A stretch of 64,000 nucleotides of DNA from NCBI GenBank assembly GCA_003508835.1, contig PUFA01000066.1, positions 6,032,501 through 6,096,500 of the forward strand, written 5' to 3'. The notes under the pieces were generated by a model, which saw nothing but the letters and a program-made list of their open reading frames with translations, was not told the DNA's origin and did not search any database. Shown here piece by piece: positions 10,421 to 21,578 of the stretch. The position numbers and the translations under genes were made by a program. Every line of letters begins with the position of its first letter. Position 1 is the stretch's first letter. Origin of the DNA: Eonycteris spelaea. Lineage: Eukaryota; Chordata; Mammalia; Chiroptera; Pteropodidae.

Positions 10421-13390
10421 TTCCTGGCATCTCATCTACCTTCCCATGCCTGGGGGACCCTCCATTGTGTGGCTCTTGCTGACCGGTGCTCACCACCTCC
10501 GGCCTCCCCCCGGAGTCCTTCCTCTCTCACCCACTGTCAGTGGAGTCGTGTGGCACAGGGGCGCAGCTGGGCCAGCTGCACGATCCTTCCCCAAAACGAT
10601 TTCCCCTCAGACGGCTGCTTCTGCACATGCTTTTCGCAAGGCCTTGTGGCTTGTCTTCCCTTGATCCCTCCTCATTTCTCCGCTGGCTCCCAGCCCTGCT
10701 GTCTCTCTGGTGAGCACTCCAGCATCCCTCTAATCATTTTTTTCTGCTTAAGCTAGTATCTTGCTTGCAGCCAAGAATATGACTAATGCATATATCTACA
10801 TGATTTCCCTGGCTGTTGGGGGTGGGAAGGCAGGCCACAGGAGAGGGGACCTTGATTTGGGCGGCTAGGATGACAGTAACAGGAAATCGGAGAGGAGATG
10901 AATACCTGGGAGCAGGTAAAAACACTTCTCTGTGTGAAGAAGAAAACAGCAACTTCTAAGGCCACGCACTTTCCTTCACATGAGAACTTTGAAGACAGCC
11001 TTTGCCTGAAACCCAGATTATATTCAGTTAAGCTTTTCGTAATAAGACCACTATTTAATAAGCTTCCTTCCTTGCTTTTCCATTTACAACAGATACTGAG
11101 AAGCATGGAAGGAATGGGAGTGAGGTAGGAAGAGCAGAGCTGTTAGAAGCGATTCCTTCTTTATGCCTTTGCATCCTTTTAAAAGCAGCTCTGTAATTCA
11201 ACTGGGCACAAGATGCATGCTCAGCATGATAACCCTCGCCAGCAGCTGTGAATACTCTGAACATAGGCTTTGTTTGGCTTGCGCAGCATTAAAAAATGAG
11301 TTAGTTGTCAACATCAACAAATAGGAAGACTGTATTTTAAGATATTGTGAAAATTTGTAGCTTTTAAAAACAGACGCGAACACTCTCCATTTTTGCAACA
11401 GTCCCCGCCGCTCCTCTCGCCTCTTTCACCCAGCATATACTTATGTCTATGTTCGTAAAATTCATATGACATTATGATATTAGAGATATTTCCATTAATT
11501 TTACTAAAATATAATTATGATAACAATTAAGCTTCAATATCTTATTTCTTATTAATACAGACGGAATGAAGTATTACGCAATGGCTGTATTTCCTGAATA
11601 ATTATTTATGAGAAGGTATTTTTTACAATCTAAAGAGGCAAATAAAGGAACATGCTATTACATAAGGCAGATCTGGGGGCAAGCAAACATCATTTTTCTT
11701 GCCACTTGGGAAGAAATTTATTTTTTCTACTGTATTATTAGAAGTGTCCATAATCATATGAATTTTACAGATATAAGACAGCTCTTGAAAACATCAAGTA
11801 TCATAGAAAACATGGCATTGCTGGTAGATTTCATTGATAACTATAGAGACTTCAGGTGGAACATAAATTAGAGACCTTTTCGATCAAGTCTTTCACTGAG
11901 TACTGAGAAAAGTGAAACATTAATTTTTGAACAGATTTTACTAAGAACAGAGATTACTTTAAAGTCAGAGTCATATTTGGTGCTGTCGAGGGTGGGGGCC
12001 CAGGTGGCAAGGGGACCAGCTGCTAGTTTCCAGTCGGGATAAAATCTCTATCTGACCCTGACCTAAAAGACCGTTCACGGTCCAGTTCTTGCCTACGTCT
12101 CTGACTCTTCTAGAGCATAACAATGTGGGGCTAGGAGCAGGGTGACAGGTGGAGCACCACCGTAAATGTCTGGCCCTTATCTTCACCTCACCTCACTGCC
12201 ACCTCCTGTCTTAAATTTTGTGCCGTAATGAGACACTTGCCTTGAGCACAAAAAGTCAGTAATCAAGGAAATGATATTGTAATGTAATATTAAAAAAAAA
12301 AAAGTTTAGGCAAAAGTAAAAATGTGAACCCATATACACATTTTATGTATTTTCAATACTTCATTTTCCCCTTAACATCTTAAAGTGCTTGGAAATATAT
12401 TGAATAATTGAAGAGTAGATAATTCAAACACATAACATTGATATAATTTCAGACTTATTACTTATACTGACAACAGAATTTAGTATAATTTTACTTTCCT
12501 GGCTTTAATGAAAGCAAAACTATTGATTCTGTCTCAGAATTTACTTCTGTCTTTATATCATTTTCAATTGAGAGGATTGTCATATCTGTCCATTTCTCTT
12601 TTCCAAGTAACTGTCTTCACTGGTTTATAGCGATTCGAATGAAGAGTCAACATGGCCTCTGACAGGAGGCGAGAAAGACCTCCTTGCCTCTTTAGGTTCT
12701 GAAATGAAATGGCTGATGAAATGAGGCAGTGCTAGATGGAGGTCAAAGGATCACCTTGACTCCTGGAGAGGCCAGGCTGGAGGACTTGGCCCAAAGTCCA
12801 GTGGTCATTAGGCTTGCTGATTCTGAATTCCGAAGTTGGGTAGGCGAAACCCAGCCCATCGCGGCTGGTTTTCCTCTCTTCCACACCGGCAGGACAGAGC
12901 TGGCCATGAGAAGCGGAGCAGAAGGCTGCTGTCTGAGGGCGAGCAGCTTGCTCCTGAGAAGAAGGGTGAAAATAAGTGGAACATGAATCGTTTTCTGCCT
13001 AAATTTACCACGCAGATGTCCCTGGACTTACTCTGAGGCTAAAAGGATTGAGGGTGGAGAGATGCTGGAAATTATGCCAATTAGCTACCTTTGAAGGGAG
13101 ACATATGAGGGATGGAGATGGGTTCCCCACTAGGCAGACAAAGCGTCTTCCACCTCGGTGTGTTTGCATCTGCCTGAACCCCTTTTCCTCTGTGTCCGCA
13201 CACAGCTGAATGCTCCTCGCCCTCATACTCAGAGCTCCGTTGTCGCTCTGCTTTTCAAGGACACCTCCCCCTGACCATTCCACCTGACGCTGTCCACTTG
13301 TGCCCAGGCATACTTTGTTTGCTTCAGTCATGAAACATGCGCCTAAAATCGCGTCATCGATAGAAGATACACTCCATTGTGGCAGCACCT
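10421..13390. other. Unassigned, largely unique sequence
   Basis: No gene or repeat family named. 10.4-10.8 kb is GC-moderate and pyrimidine-rich on the plus strand. 11.4-12.6 kb is AT-rich. An 87-codon open frame at 11,608-11,871 lies in an AT-rich block that could be conserved noncoding sequence; its product has no recognisable domain. An A12 run lies near 12,293. Confidence 0.45.
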
Positions 13391-13880
13391 TGCCTGTCTG
13401 CTCGGTACGTCCTCAGACCCACCTGGCGCGTCGTAGGCAGGCGTCTTAGGTGGGGTTCTCCACATGCAGAGCCCGGGGTGGGCTTCATTGAGGAGGTGCT
13501 CTGGAGACAGGTGAGGGAGCAGGACAGTGCGGGCGAGAAGCCTAATGATCGGTTCTAAAGGGATCGACCGTCCCAATTCGTCTGCGACTGTGGGGCTTTC
13601 CAGCGTTCTCGGTGCCAAAACCAGGGCGGCGCCAGGGAAACCAGACTGCTGGTCACCTGCCCTCGGCCGGACCCCGTGGGGAGCTCTGGAGCATGAATCG
13701 CATGGGACGTTTGCCCTGCTCTGAAGCCAGTGGACTAGGTTGTCACCGCACTGCCCCAGTGTGGGCCGGTCGTGGGTGCGAGAGTGGCTCCCAGTGTGAT
13801 GAGTGAATTCTCAGAGGAGGGCGCGGCCAGCCCTCCCGCGCCTGGGGGTCGGGGCACTTCTTGGAAAAGAGGATCTAGGG
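13391..13880. other. CpG-rich patch
   Basis: CpG is frequent here compared with the AT-rich flanks (for example GCGTCGTAGG near 13,430, and GCGGCGCC and CTCGGCCGG near 13,627-13,670). No promoter motif set, exon or recognised repeat. It could be a weak CpG island or a GC-converted old repeat. Confidence 0.35.
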
Positions 13881-13884
13881 GAGG

Positions 13885-13950
13885 CAGCAACAGAGCACCA
13901 CACACGTGACCGCAGCATGCGATAAATATCTGTTCAATGAATGAATTAAA
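13885..13950 (+). repeat. L2 3' terminus
   Basis: The segment ends in 'gataaatatctgttcaatga' followed by 'atgaatt', the characteristic L2 3' tail with GAAT/TGAA repeats. Confidence 0.55.
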
Positions 13951-16670
13951 CATGCGAAATTTACAGTTTTGGCCCATGCTGATCAGAGCGACCCAACCTT
14001 TGTCTGTTTTGTGTTTTGGACTTCGGTGTAGCCAGACCCTGTGAGTTCCTCAAGCACGTATCTCGGCAATATCTTACATTTTACAACCGGAAGACTCCAT
14101 GCCTCCACCTCTTCTCTCGTTTGTGTGTCTGCAAAGCATATGACCTGCTGACTCCGACTCCCTCGGTCTGTTAACACGCGCTGGGGGTCAGTTAGAGACT
14201 TTGAGAGAATGCGCTAACTCCTTAATGAATCCAGAATGCCTCGTGGAAATGTCGATTCTATTCCAATGTGACAAATGGCATCCCGGTGGGTAATAGAGAC
14301 ATTCTTTCCACAGTTCCAAAACAGCAGTAATCCACTGGTCTATTCTGTTTCATTCCAAATGACTGATTTTGGGCTCCTTCCACTGCTCTTTGCATTCAAG
14401 TTTGATTTAAATAACCAACTAACTTTACATACAGAGTACATCTATCTGTATATATGTGATGTATACGTGCGCATATGTATGAATGTGTTTGTGTAAACTT
14501 CCCTCCTTTTTTAAAAGACAATATTGATGGCAATTTAACAACAGAGTTGTAAAAAGAAACAGAAGAAAGATGAAATACCATCATCAACACAGAAGAAACA
14601 GAACCTGTAATGAGCTTAATACAAACATGCCTATTAGCCATCCACATATACTAGCTAGATAGGTGAGACAGCTAATATAAAATGGGAAATTACATAGTTT
14701 ACAGTGCTAAGATAAAGACTAACTTATGAAATGAACTAGCATTTGTGATTTGAAGAGAAAGCAAATGTCTCACTAGTACTTCATATGATCTACATGAATA
14801 CATATTGTTTACATATGTTGCTCTATTGCATTGTGTGTGTTCCTGAAAAACCTCACGAACTTACTTGGTGAAAATAATGAGGCTTATGTAGATAATAACA
14901 TTAGGCAAACCACTCATACCATGCAAGTACGTAATCAAATGCTAATAGAAACAACACTAATCCTAGAAAACAAGTACAAGCACAAATAAAGATGTTACCT
15001 CTTAATAAAGAAATACTGCAGTTAAGTATGGGACTTTATATCTGTGATAAAAAGTGAAGAACACTCATTAGAAGAGAGAGTAAGGAGGGGCTGAAGCTGC
15101 AAAATTAAATCAATAGATCAAGACATGCATAGGGAGTGGGAAGAATCATGCAAAAATCATTTCCAAGACAGACCCCAAGGTCAACGGAGTGTGGAGGATG
15201 AGTGGGCATCCTCTCTTACCCCCTGCAGCTTGCCCTGGGCAGCTGTGTTAGTATCAATTGCAGCCACGCTGTGCATGTTTTGTTGACATCATCCCTTTAT
15301 TTCCTGTCCCCATACAGGCTAATTTACATCACAGAAGTAGATATTGCAGAAAAACAGCTGTACCTTTTAACATGCCTTACCACCGAATTAACTACCTTTC
15401 CAAAAATCTTTTAGAAACTGAATAAACCAAGATTTGTTTGTTTTTGCACACATAGCTCTTAATTTAAATTACCTTGTTTACGTTTCATTGTGTGGTACTC
15501 TGCCACTTATAAATTTACATAATAGACATTCAATTAAATGACAAGTTCACTGATGTTTGGCAATTAGCAAAGCGAGAAGGCTTTTCATAATGGAAAGTCC
15601 TATGTTTTCTGGTTTTAAAAATTCATTGATATGATTTGGCAGTTTCAGTCTGAGTATGAATTGGTAAACTAGGTCAAGAGTGGATTACTCTTTTTTTTTT
15701 GAACTGCATTATTTGTAATGGGGCTTTTTGTATTTCACATTGCCATGTTTGTACTGCAGCATTGTTAAGATAAATTACAGGAAATAAAACAATTTCAACT
15801 TGTGTAGGTTTATCACGAGATCTTGGGTAATAGTTCAGAATCCAGTAGGTTTTGGCAAGTTTTCTCCCTAACAAGTAAAAATTGATTCTTAGGAAAAACC
15901 AAAGTTACTTTATTATATGGGCTGTTTTGTTAACAGCACTTGAAGAAAAATGAAAATGAGCAGCTATTTAAATGTAAATGGCATATTCAGTTTGGAAATA
16001 AATAGCCAAAGGATTGAAGAACTAGTAAAATATATGCTTGCCTTGCATTTGGTCATTCAATCCAAGATTATGAAGTGTTAGGATTTACGAGAGGCACTTA
16101 TCATTTTCTGGCTATTGGGGAATTCTATGTTATTTTTGTGTACTCTCCCCTTAGAGGAAGAAAATGCAGAACTCAAAGAAATACAAATAAAGAGATACTG
16201 GAAAAATTAAACAGGGTATATGATTTTCAAGCAGTGGCAAATAACTGGAATGGTAGCATTTTTTTCTTAGAATCAAGTTAGTTCTGTGACGCTGTGCTGC
16301 ATACGTTAATTTTATGAATCTATGTAAGTTTAAGATTCAGCAAGGTTTTTCTTTTTCTTTCTATATTTTTCTTTTTCCCTTGAGTGAATCTCCAAGAATT
16401 TATTTCTAAGATTGCAGAGAATCAGGAATCTGACAATCGCCTGACTCTATCGGCGTAGACAGCAGAGTCGTTCAGGAAGTTTTAAATCCTCTCTGGGCTG
16501 AGCAGTTGGGAGTTTGGAAGTTGGGCTTCGGTGTTGAGTAAACCCCACCTTACTATATTTTTCGACATGTCAATCAGGAAAATGAGCCTCAGCTGTGACA
16601 TTTTCCTGGATCTTGAGGGATGGAGACATAATTATGATTCAAATCCTAAGTACTACAGTACAACTCCTTG
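13951..16670. other. AT-rich unique sequence, candidate conserved noncoding blocks
   Basis: No gene or repeat recognised. The part from about 15,440 to 16,030 is AT-rich, lacks repeats and contains homeodomain-type TAAT cores, as conserved noncoding elements often do. A T10 run lies near 15,691. Open frames are short. Confidence 0.4.
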
Positions 16671-16674
16671 AGCT

Positions 16675-16880
16675 CTAACCCATCTCATTTGAGGTTTGCC
16701 ATTTTAGAAACGTTACTAAATCTGTACCAGCCTTGGCTCTTTCCGCAGATGATTCTCATGTGAACATTAAAAGATGGTTGCGAGGACTGGATGAGACGAG
16801 GCACGGAACAGCACTAATAGAGTACCTGGTACATCGCGAGCACTCAATACGCATTAGCTTCCATCATTATCACTATGGTA
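16675..16880 (+). repeat. MIR SINE
   Basis: The 3' half of MIR is recognisable: a degraded 'cctcatctgtaaaatg' region near 16,740, then 'gatgagacgaggcacggaac', 'gtacctggtacatcgcgagc' and 'actcaatacgcattagct'. The last phrases match the 'gtgcctggcacatagtaagc' and 'gctcaataaatgttagct' blocks of MIR. Confidence 0.65.
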
Positions 16881-18595
16881 ACTACACCGTCTGTAGTCCA
16901 GGCTGTGGCGAGATGGATGTATGCTTCCAGGGTAGTGGGAGCTACTCTTTGGAAGAGGGTACTGAGGATAGCAAACTGTCATCGTTTATGCAGAACTTAG
17001 AATTTCTTTATCACTTTTTTGTGTGTATTTGCCTAGGTTTGCAAATTGTGCGTATCTGAGTGGGACATGCAGATTGTCCTCAAGCTATGGGGGAGGATAA
17101 TTTGCATGTGAGTGTCTGTTGTTGAAAACCATATCGATGGCAAAATATACATCGAGGAGTCGTCATCATAGTAGTCAAACAGAACCAGACTTACAGGATG
17201 TTAAAGAGCATCTCAGAGTTTGCTCAAAGTCAGTGTCGTGAATGGCACAGATAGGGACCCACAGATAGGGACCTACACCTGTTTGTAGATAGTTCCAAAC
17301 GATCGACTCAGTAAAGACAATAAGTGATAACTTAAAAAAAAAATTAAACTATTTTTTTTTTGTATTGGTTTAGTTTAGATGGAGTTTTAGAACTTATTGT
17401 TAATTCGATGTACAAAAATCCAGCCTCAATCATAAAACCAGTCCAAATCACCAAACGGAAATGGCCATTTGGAAATAGATAACTACTATATTTCATTTTG
17501 CTTAATTAAAAGAACTCCTAGCATGGCGCCATGCATTTTAATATTTCAAAATGAAGGCATTTTAAAAATAGGCTGGATTGATCATTATTTTCCTTTAGAT
17601 GACGATATGTTCTGAGAGATTTATTATTTAAAAAGAGGCAAGTACTAGAACCTACGTGCGAGTAGTGCTTTTTTCGAAGTGGAGGCATTAACTAAAAGTT
17701 GCCTTTAAATCCTTTGCAGATTGCCCTCAGCCCCCACAATCTGTTTTGTTTTTATTTTCAGTACCCTCTGTGGTGGCCAATTTTAGCCTTTTAGGCAGAT
17801 AATCACTCTTGCAGAGATCATCAATCCTTCCTCTGCTCCTTGCTCTGTTAAATTAACCTAGTCCCCTCCAGCGTGGTCGATCTCAGACATCCGCCATCTT
17901 CGTGGGCGGCAGCCAGGGACATTCATTTAACACGTTTTCTCCCTCCTTCTGCACGAACGGAGCCACGGATCCATCAGGGCGACAGTGTACAGCCAGACAC
18001 CCACCTTCCCCGGTTCCCTTGCACGGGCCACAGGTCCAGCCACTGACTTGTGGCTCTTTCTTGGAAATCCTTTCATTTCCTAAAAGGAAATTACTGAAGC
18101 TGGTGAAGCCCCTGCTTCTTTTTCATGCTATGAATGCTGATGTAATAAGGATGAAAGCCAACATGCTGAGCATGGCAGCCAAGGAAGGGAGAAAACGCCG
18201 GCCTCCCTGATGACATTATTTAGCAGTTGCTGAATCAATACCAGCAACTAAATTACCTGCAGACTTCCTTTCATGTAAGAGAAAAAGAAGTCAGATTTGT
18301 CCAGCCCGCCGTGTGGCAGCCATCCCGTCCCTGGCAGCCAGCTTAGCTTTCCACCTCCCTGCAAGCACGTGGCCCAGCGTTGCTGGAGAAAGGCAGCCTT
18401 CGCGATGGGTCTCTCTTCCAGTTCGTGCTTAGAAAGTACATAGGGCCACAGCTTCCAGTCCCACGTGCTTTCCCAGTAAGGCTTTTCTTTTTCCTTTTTC
18501 TTAGACTCTTGAGTCACACTCCTCTCCACCACCCCAACAGCTACTCAGACTTCATTCAGAAAATGGTCCCTCGGCGCGACCTCCTCTATCCTCCA
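16881..18595. other. Unassigned unique sequence
   Basis: No gene recognised. An exact-but-one 14-bp tandem repeat lies at 17,247-17,274. The sequence is AT-rich to 17.7 kb and GC-moderate after that. Confidence 0.45.
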
Positions 18596-18599
18596 CCAC

Positions 18600-19560
18600 G
18601 TCCTGTCCTACTCATCACGCGCAGGAGAGGAGGTGACCCTGCCTTTCTCGAAGGCGTTTCCTTCCGGTTTGGCTGGTCCCGCATCGCCTCTGCCCTTCAC
18701 CATGACATCTTTCCTTTCTCCTCTTCCTCTGCATCTTCGATTTACTTTACACTACTAAGTTATTGCAGCGTGAATAAAGACATTCTAGTACTTTCCACTG
18801 TCACTGAAACTGGCCTTGCGCCTTCTCCTTCCTTTAGCTTTGACCCATTTCTCTGCCCCCTTTCCAGTCAATTTGAAAATATTTTACACATATGGTCTCT
18901 GTTTTCTGAAGTCTTTCCTCAGCACATGACAGTTTTGCTTACCTTCCTCCGAGCACCCTGAAGCCAGTCTTTTCCAGGTCACTGGTCTCTGTGGGGACAA
19001 ATCCACTGGACAGTGTTTTCTAAAACTTATTGGCAGCATTTGGTACAGTTCATAAATCTCTTCCTGTCTTGATTATCTGTTGTCTTTTCAACACTATCTT
19101 TTCCATTTTTCTTCCTTTCTTACCAGCTGTTTCTTTTTATCTTTTCCACAAGATCTCTAAAATCTTAGAATTCCTCAAGACTAAATCTCAGACCATCTTT
19201 CTCTTTTATCTGTACTTCTCCCCAAATAATATCATTCCCCAAATAGTAAAAACAGACCTCCTCTGATAACCTTTCCTCTGAGCTCCAGATCTGTGTATTG
19301 AAATAACTGTTTGACATCACGGATATCTAACAGACATCTCATACGCCCCATATCCAAATAAAGTGATGCACCCCTCCCCCCACTCTTCACCCCCACTCTG
19401 TCTCAGAAAGTGACGTCATCATCATCCAGTTATTAAAGCCGGAAGTGTGGAAGTCATACTTGAGATGTTCGTTAATTCCCTACCTTCGGTCTTCCATCCT
19501 CAGAGCCTCCCTTGTACACCTGCTTTACTTTGCTCCATCACACGACACCCCATACTCTAA
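18600..19560 (+). repeat. L2 LINE fragment with reverse-transcriptase remnant
   Basis: The sequence follows the plus strand of the L2 coding region. Near 19,030 the frame reads AAFGTVHKSL, a decayed form of the L2/CR1-clade RT block (AAFDTVDH). Further on, 'gagctccagatctgtgtatt', 'ggatatctaacagacatctc' and 'tggaagtcatacttgagatg' match downstream L2 blocks. Frames are broken. A perfect CRE palindrome (19,411-19,418) and an ETS site (19,439-19,447) lie inside it. Confidence 0.65.
19411..19447 (+). promoter_or_regulatory. CRE palindrome plus ETS site inside an L2
   Basis: TGACGTCA, the full cAMP-response element, is at 19,411-19,418. CCGGAAGTG, a consensus ETS/GABPA site, is at 19,439-19,447, 20 bp further on. 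Both are perfect. Function is not implied by motif presence alone. Confidence 0.25.
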
Positions 19561-19597
19561 AATACACAAACAAACAAGTAAAAGTACTCCTTGTAAA

Positions 19598-20372
19598 AGC
19601 TAAAATGGAAAAGAACGACAATACCAATTAGTGGGGAGGCTACGGGGCAACGAGATCCCTGATGCTGCGAGCACAAATTTTAATTGGAAAAACGACTTTA
19701 AAAAGAAGATGCCTCTCCCGTGAGAACTGAAGCGCCCGCACAGCTGCGTTTCTAAAGGCGTGCAGACGAGAGCGCGTGCGCATGTGTGCCGGGGCACCTG
19801 CGCAAGAATCTTTCTATCAGGGATGTTCACGACAGACCCGAGACACCGCCCGGTGCGCATCCACGGTAGGACCGACATGAACACAGAATTGAGGGGTAGA
19901 CACGCAGTGGAACACTGGAGAAGGATAACAGTGAGCGCGTGACAGCTACATGCCACAACGCGGATGAAAGAACGCGGATGGACTTCCAGATTCTGTTGAA
20001 ATTGCGTCAGTAATAACTTAGCAAAAGAAGCCACGTGCACGTGGATACGGCGAACAATTTCCCTTATGGAAAGTTTAAAAACCTGGAAAGCTGAGCTTTA
20101 GTGTCTATTAGTTCATACTTAGGTGGGGAAATTACAAAGAAAAGCAAGAAAATTATTCCCACGAAAGTCAAAACAGCAGTTACCCCTGGAGAGGGGGGAA
20201 GGTGGTCTGAGTCAAAGAGGAGGGGCAGGCAGGGCGTTTCTGGGGCGCTGGCAAGGTTCCGTGTTTTGCCTTGTGTTTGTTTTACTACTGCACATCTTAT
20301 AATAGTCTCTACATCGATGCTCTGTGCGCCTTTCTGTATACGCATTGTACTTTACAATAAAATACACGAATA
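19598..20372 (+). repeat. L1 3'-end fragment with GC-shifted sequence
   Basis: The start ('gacaataccaattagtgggg') is the ORF2 C-terminal region. Later come 'gcatgtgtgccggggcacc', 'acgcggatgaaagaacgcgg', 'tacccctggagaggggggaa' and the 3' terminus 'gtactttacaataaaatac'. Compared with the usual L1 3' end, many A/T positions are G/C, with CpG enriched between 19,730 and 20,050. No open frame of L1 survives. Confidence 0.7.
20031..20044. promoter_or_regulatory. Double E-box palindrome
   Basis: CCACGTGCACGTGG is a perfect 14-bp palindrome containing two adjacent CACGTG E-boxes (USF/MYC/MAX-type). It lies within the L1 fragment. Occupancy is unknown. Confidence 0.3.
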
Positions 20373-21482
20373 ACTCCCCCGAATGAAACCGACGTGTGTA
20401 GAATGAAATCCAGACACCTTCTTGTGGCTGATGAGCCTCTGGAGGGCTGGCCAGACCCCTTTTGTCACCTCATCTCACGGCTCGGCGGCTCATTAACCAC
20501 ACTGACCTCACCTGCTTGCAGCCAGTGCCCTGAGTACACCGCACACTCTGCATGGTGGGGCGCCTTACCTGCTGCTCCCTCTTAGAGGAGGCCCTCCTTC
20601 GCCTTTCCATCCTTGAGCTTCGTCTCATCCCGAGTCTCAAGTTACGATGTCGTTTCTTCAGCCAAGTTCCTATGGGAAGGGTCCGCTGCTCCTCCTCTGG
20701 CCAAGCGTCCTGTTTGCTCACCCCCACCCCGCACCCCCTCCACCCGCCCCCCGCCCTGCCCCGCCTGTGCCCAGCACAGTTGTCGCTCTCTCTACTTACC
20801 AACTTGCTGACTGCTTTCAAGTCCATTGGAGGTCCTAGGGAGGCAGCGACCGTTTGTTTGCTTGTTTGTCTCATACGACCCTGGTGTCTGTGGCACAGTA
20901 TCCTGGGGTAAATATTATCGGAGAAAGAAAATTGCTTAGACTTTAGGGTCGATATCCTATTCAGTGGCCTGTTTCAGTAATATTAACTTTTAAATAATTA
21001 GACATTTTTTTCTCTCTGGTTTACGAAGTGGCTCTAAGCAATTAATTCCGTCCCCCCCCCATGTACCCTCCCCCCACCATAACCATTTCTCCTTCCTGGA
21101 AAGATCACCCCATTGTAGTCACAAGTGTGTTGTCTCCAAAGGTGATTATATGGGCTCAATAATGCTAAAGTAATTACGGTCTGACTTTGAATGAGAGATG
21201 GTTAGAGCATCAGAGATCACATAGTGGATAAGGCAACTGATGGGCGGAGAGGTGGGATAGTTTTTTCATGGAGGAAGCTTTGTGAGGAGAGGGAGAAGCA
21301 AAGGAGGAGAAGGTAGGTGAGGAGGAGGAGAGGAGAAGAAAAGGAACAGAAGATAAAGTAGAACCACACTGTCCGTTTGCCATAGGTACAGGGGGTGGAG
21401 GTGGGAGCTAAAGGTGACCAAATGCGCATGGTTTAGAGAGACTCTAGGGGCTGCCAGCTGGCTTTTGAACCTTTTCTGTGGA
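20373..21482. other. Unassigned sequence
   Basis: No gene recognised. A C-rich low-complexity stretch lies at about 20,712-20,770 and a purine-rich GGAGGA-type tract at about 21,290-21,350. On the minus strand, CCCCAG near 20,912 and GTAAGTAGAG near 20,800 could bracket an exon-like segment, but the acceptor is weak. Confidence 0.4.
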
Positions 21483-21535
21483 AGTGTGTGTGTGTGTGTG
21501 TGCGCGCGCGCGTGTGTGGAAAGAGAGTGTGCATG

Positions 21536-21578
<43 letters not shown>
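21483..21578. repeat. Compound (GT)n-(GC)n-(GT)n microsatellite
   Basis: A GT run (21,484-21,502), a CG run (about 21,503-21,512), more GT, an interrupting AAGAGAGTGTGCATGTT, then about 40 nt of pure TG. It is a long, Z-DNA-prone alternating tract of the same architecture as the one at 8.7 kb. Confidence 0.95.

Noticed and set aside
16733..17059. 108-codon open frame beginning after a CCGCAG acceptor-like site
   Set aside because: The first 50 codons are MIR sequence. The 'acceptor' is part of the MIR-derived region.
18380..18961. 193-codon plus-strand open frame
   Set aside because: It partly overlaps decayed L2 sequence, has no independent domain, and neighbouring frames are also open.
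20795..20912. Minus-strand exon-like segment between CCCCAG and GTAAGTAGAG
   Set aside because: The donor is good, but the acceptor has a broken polypyrimidine tract and the reading includes low-complexity AAACAAAC repeats. No partner exon was seen.
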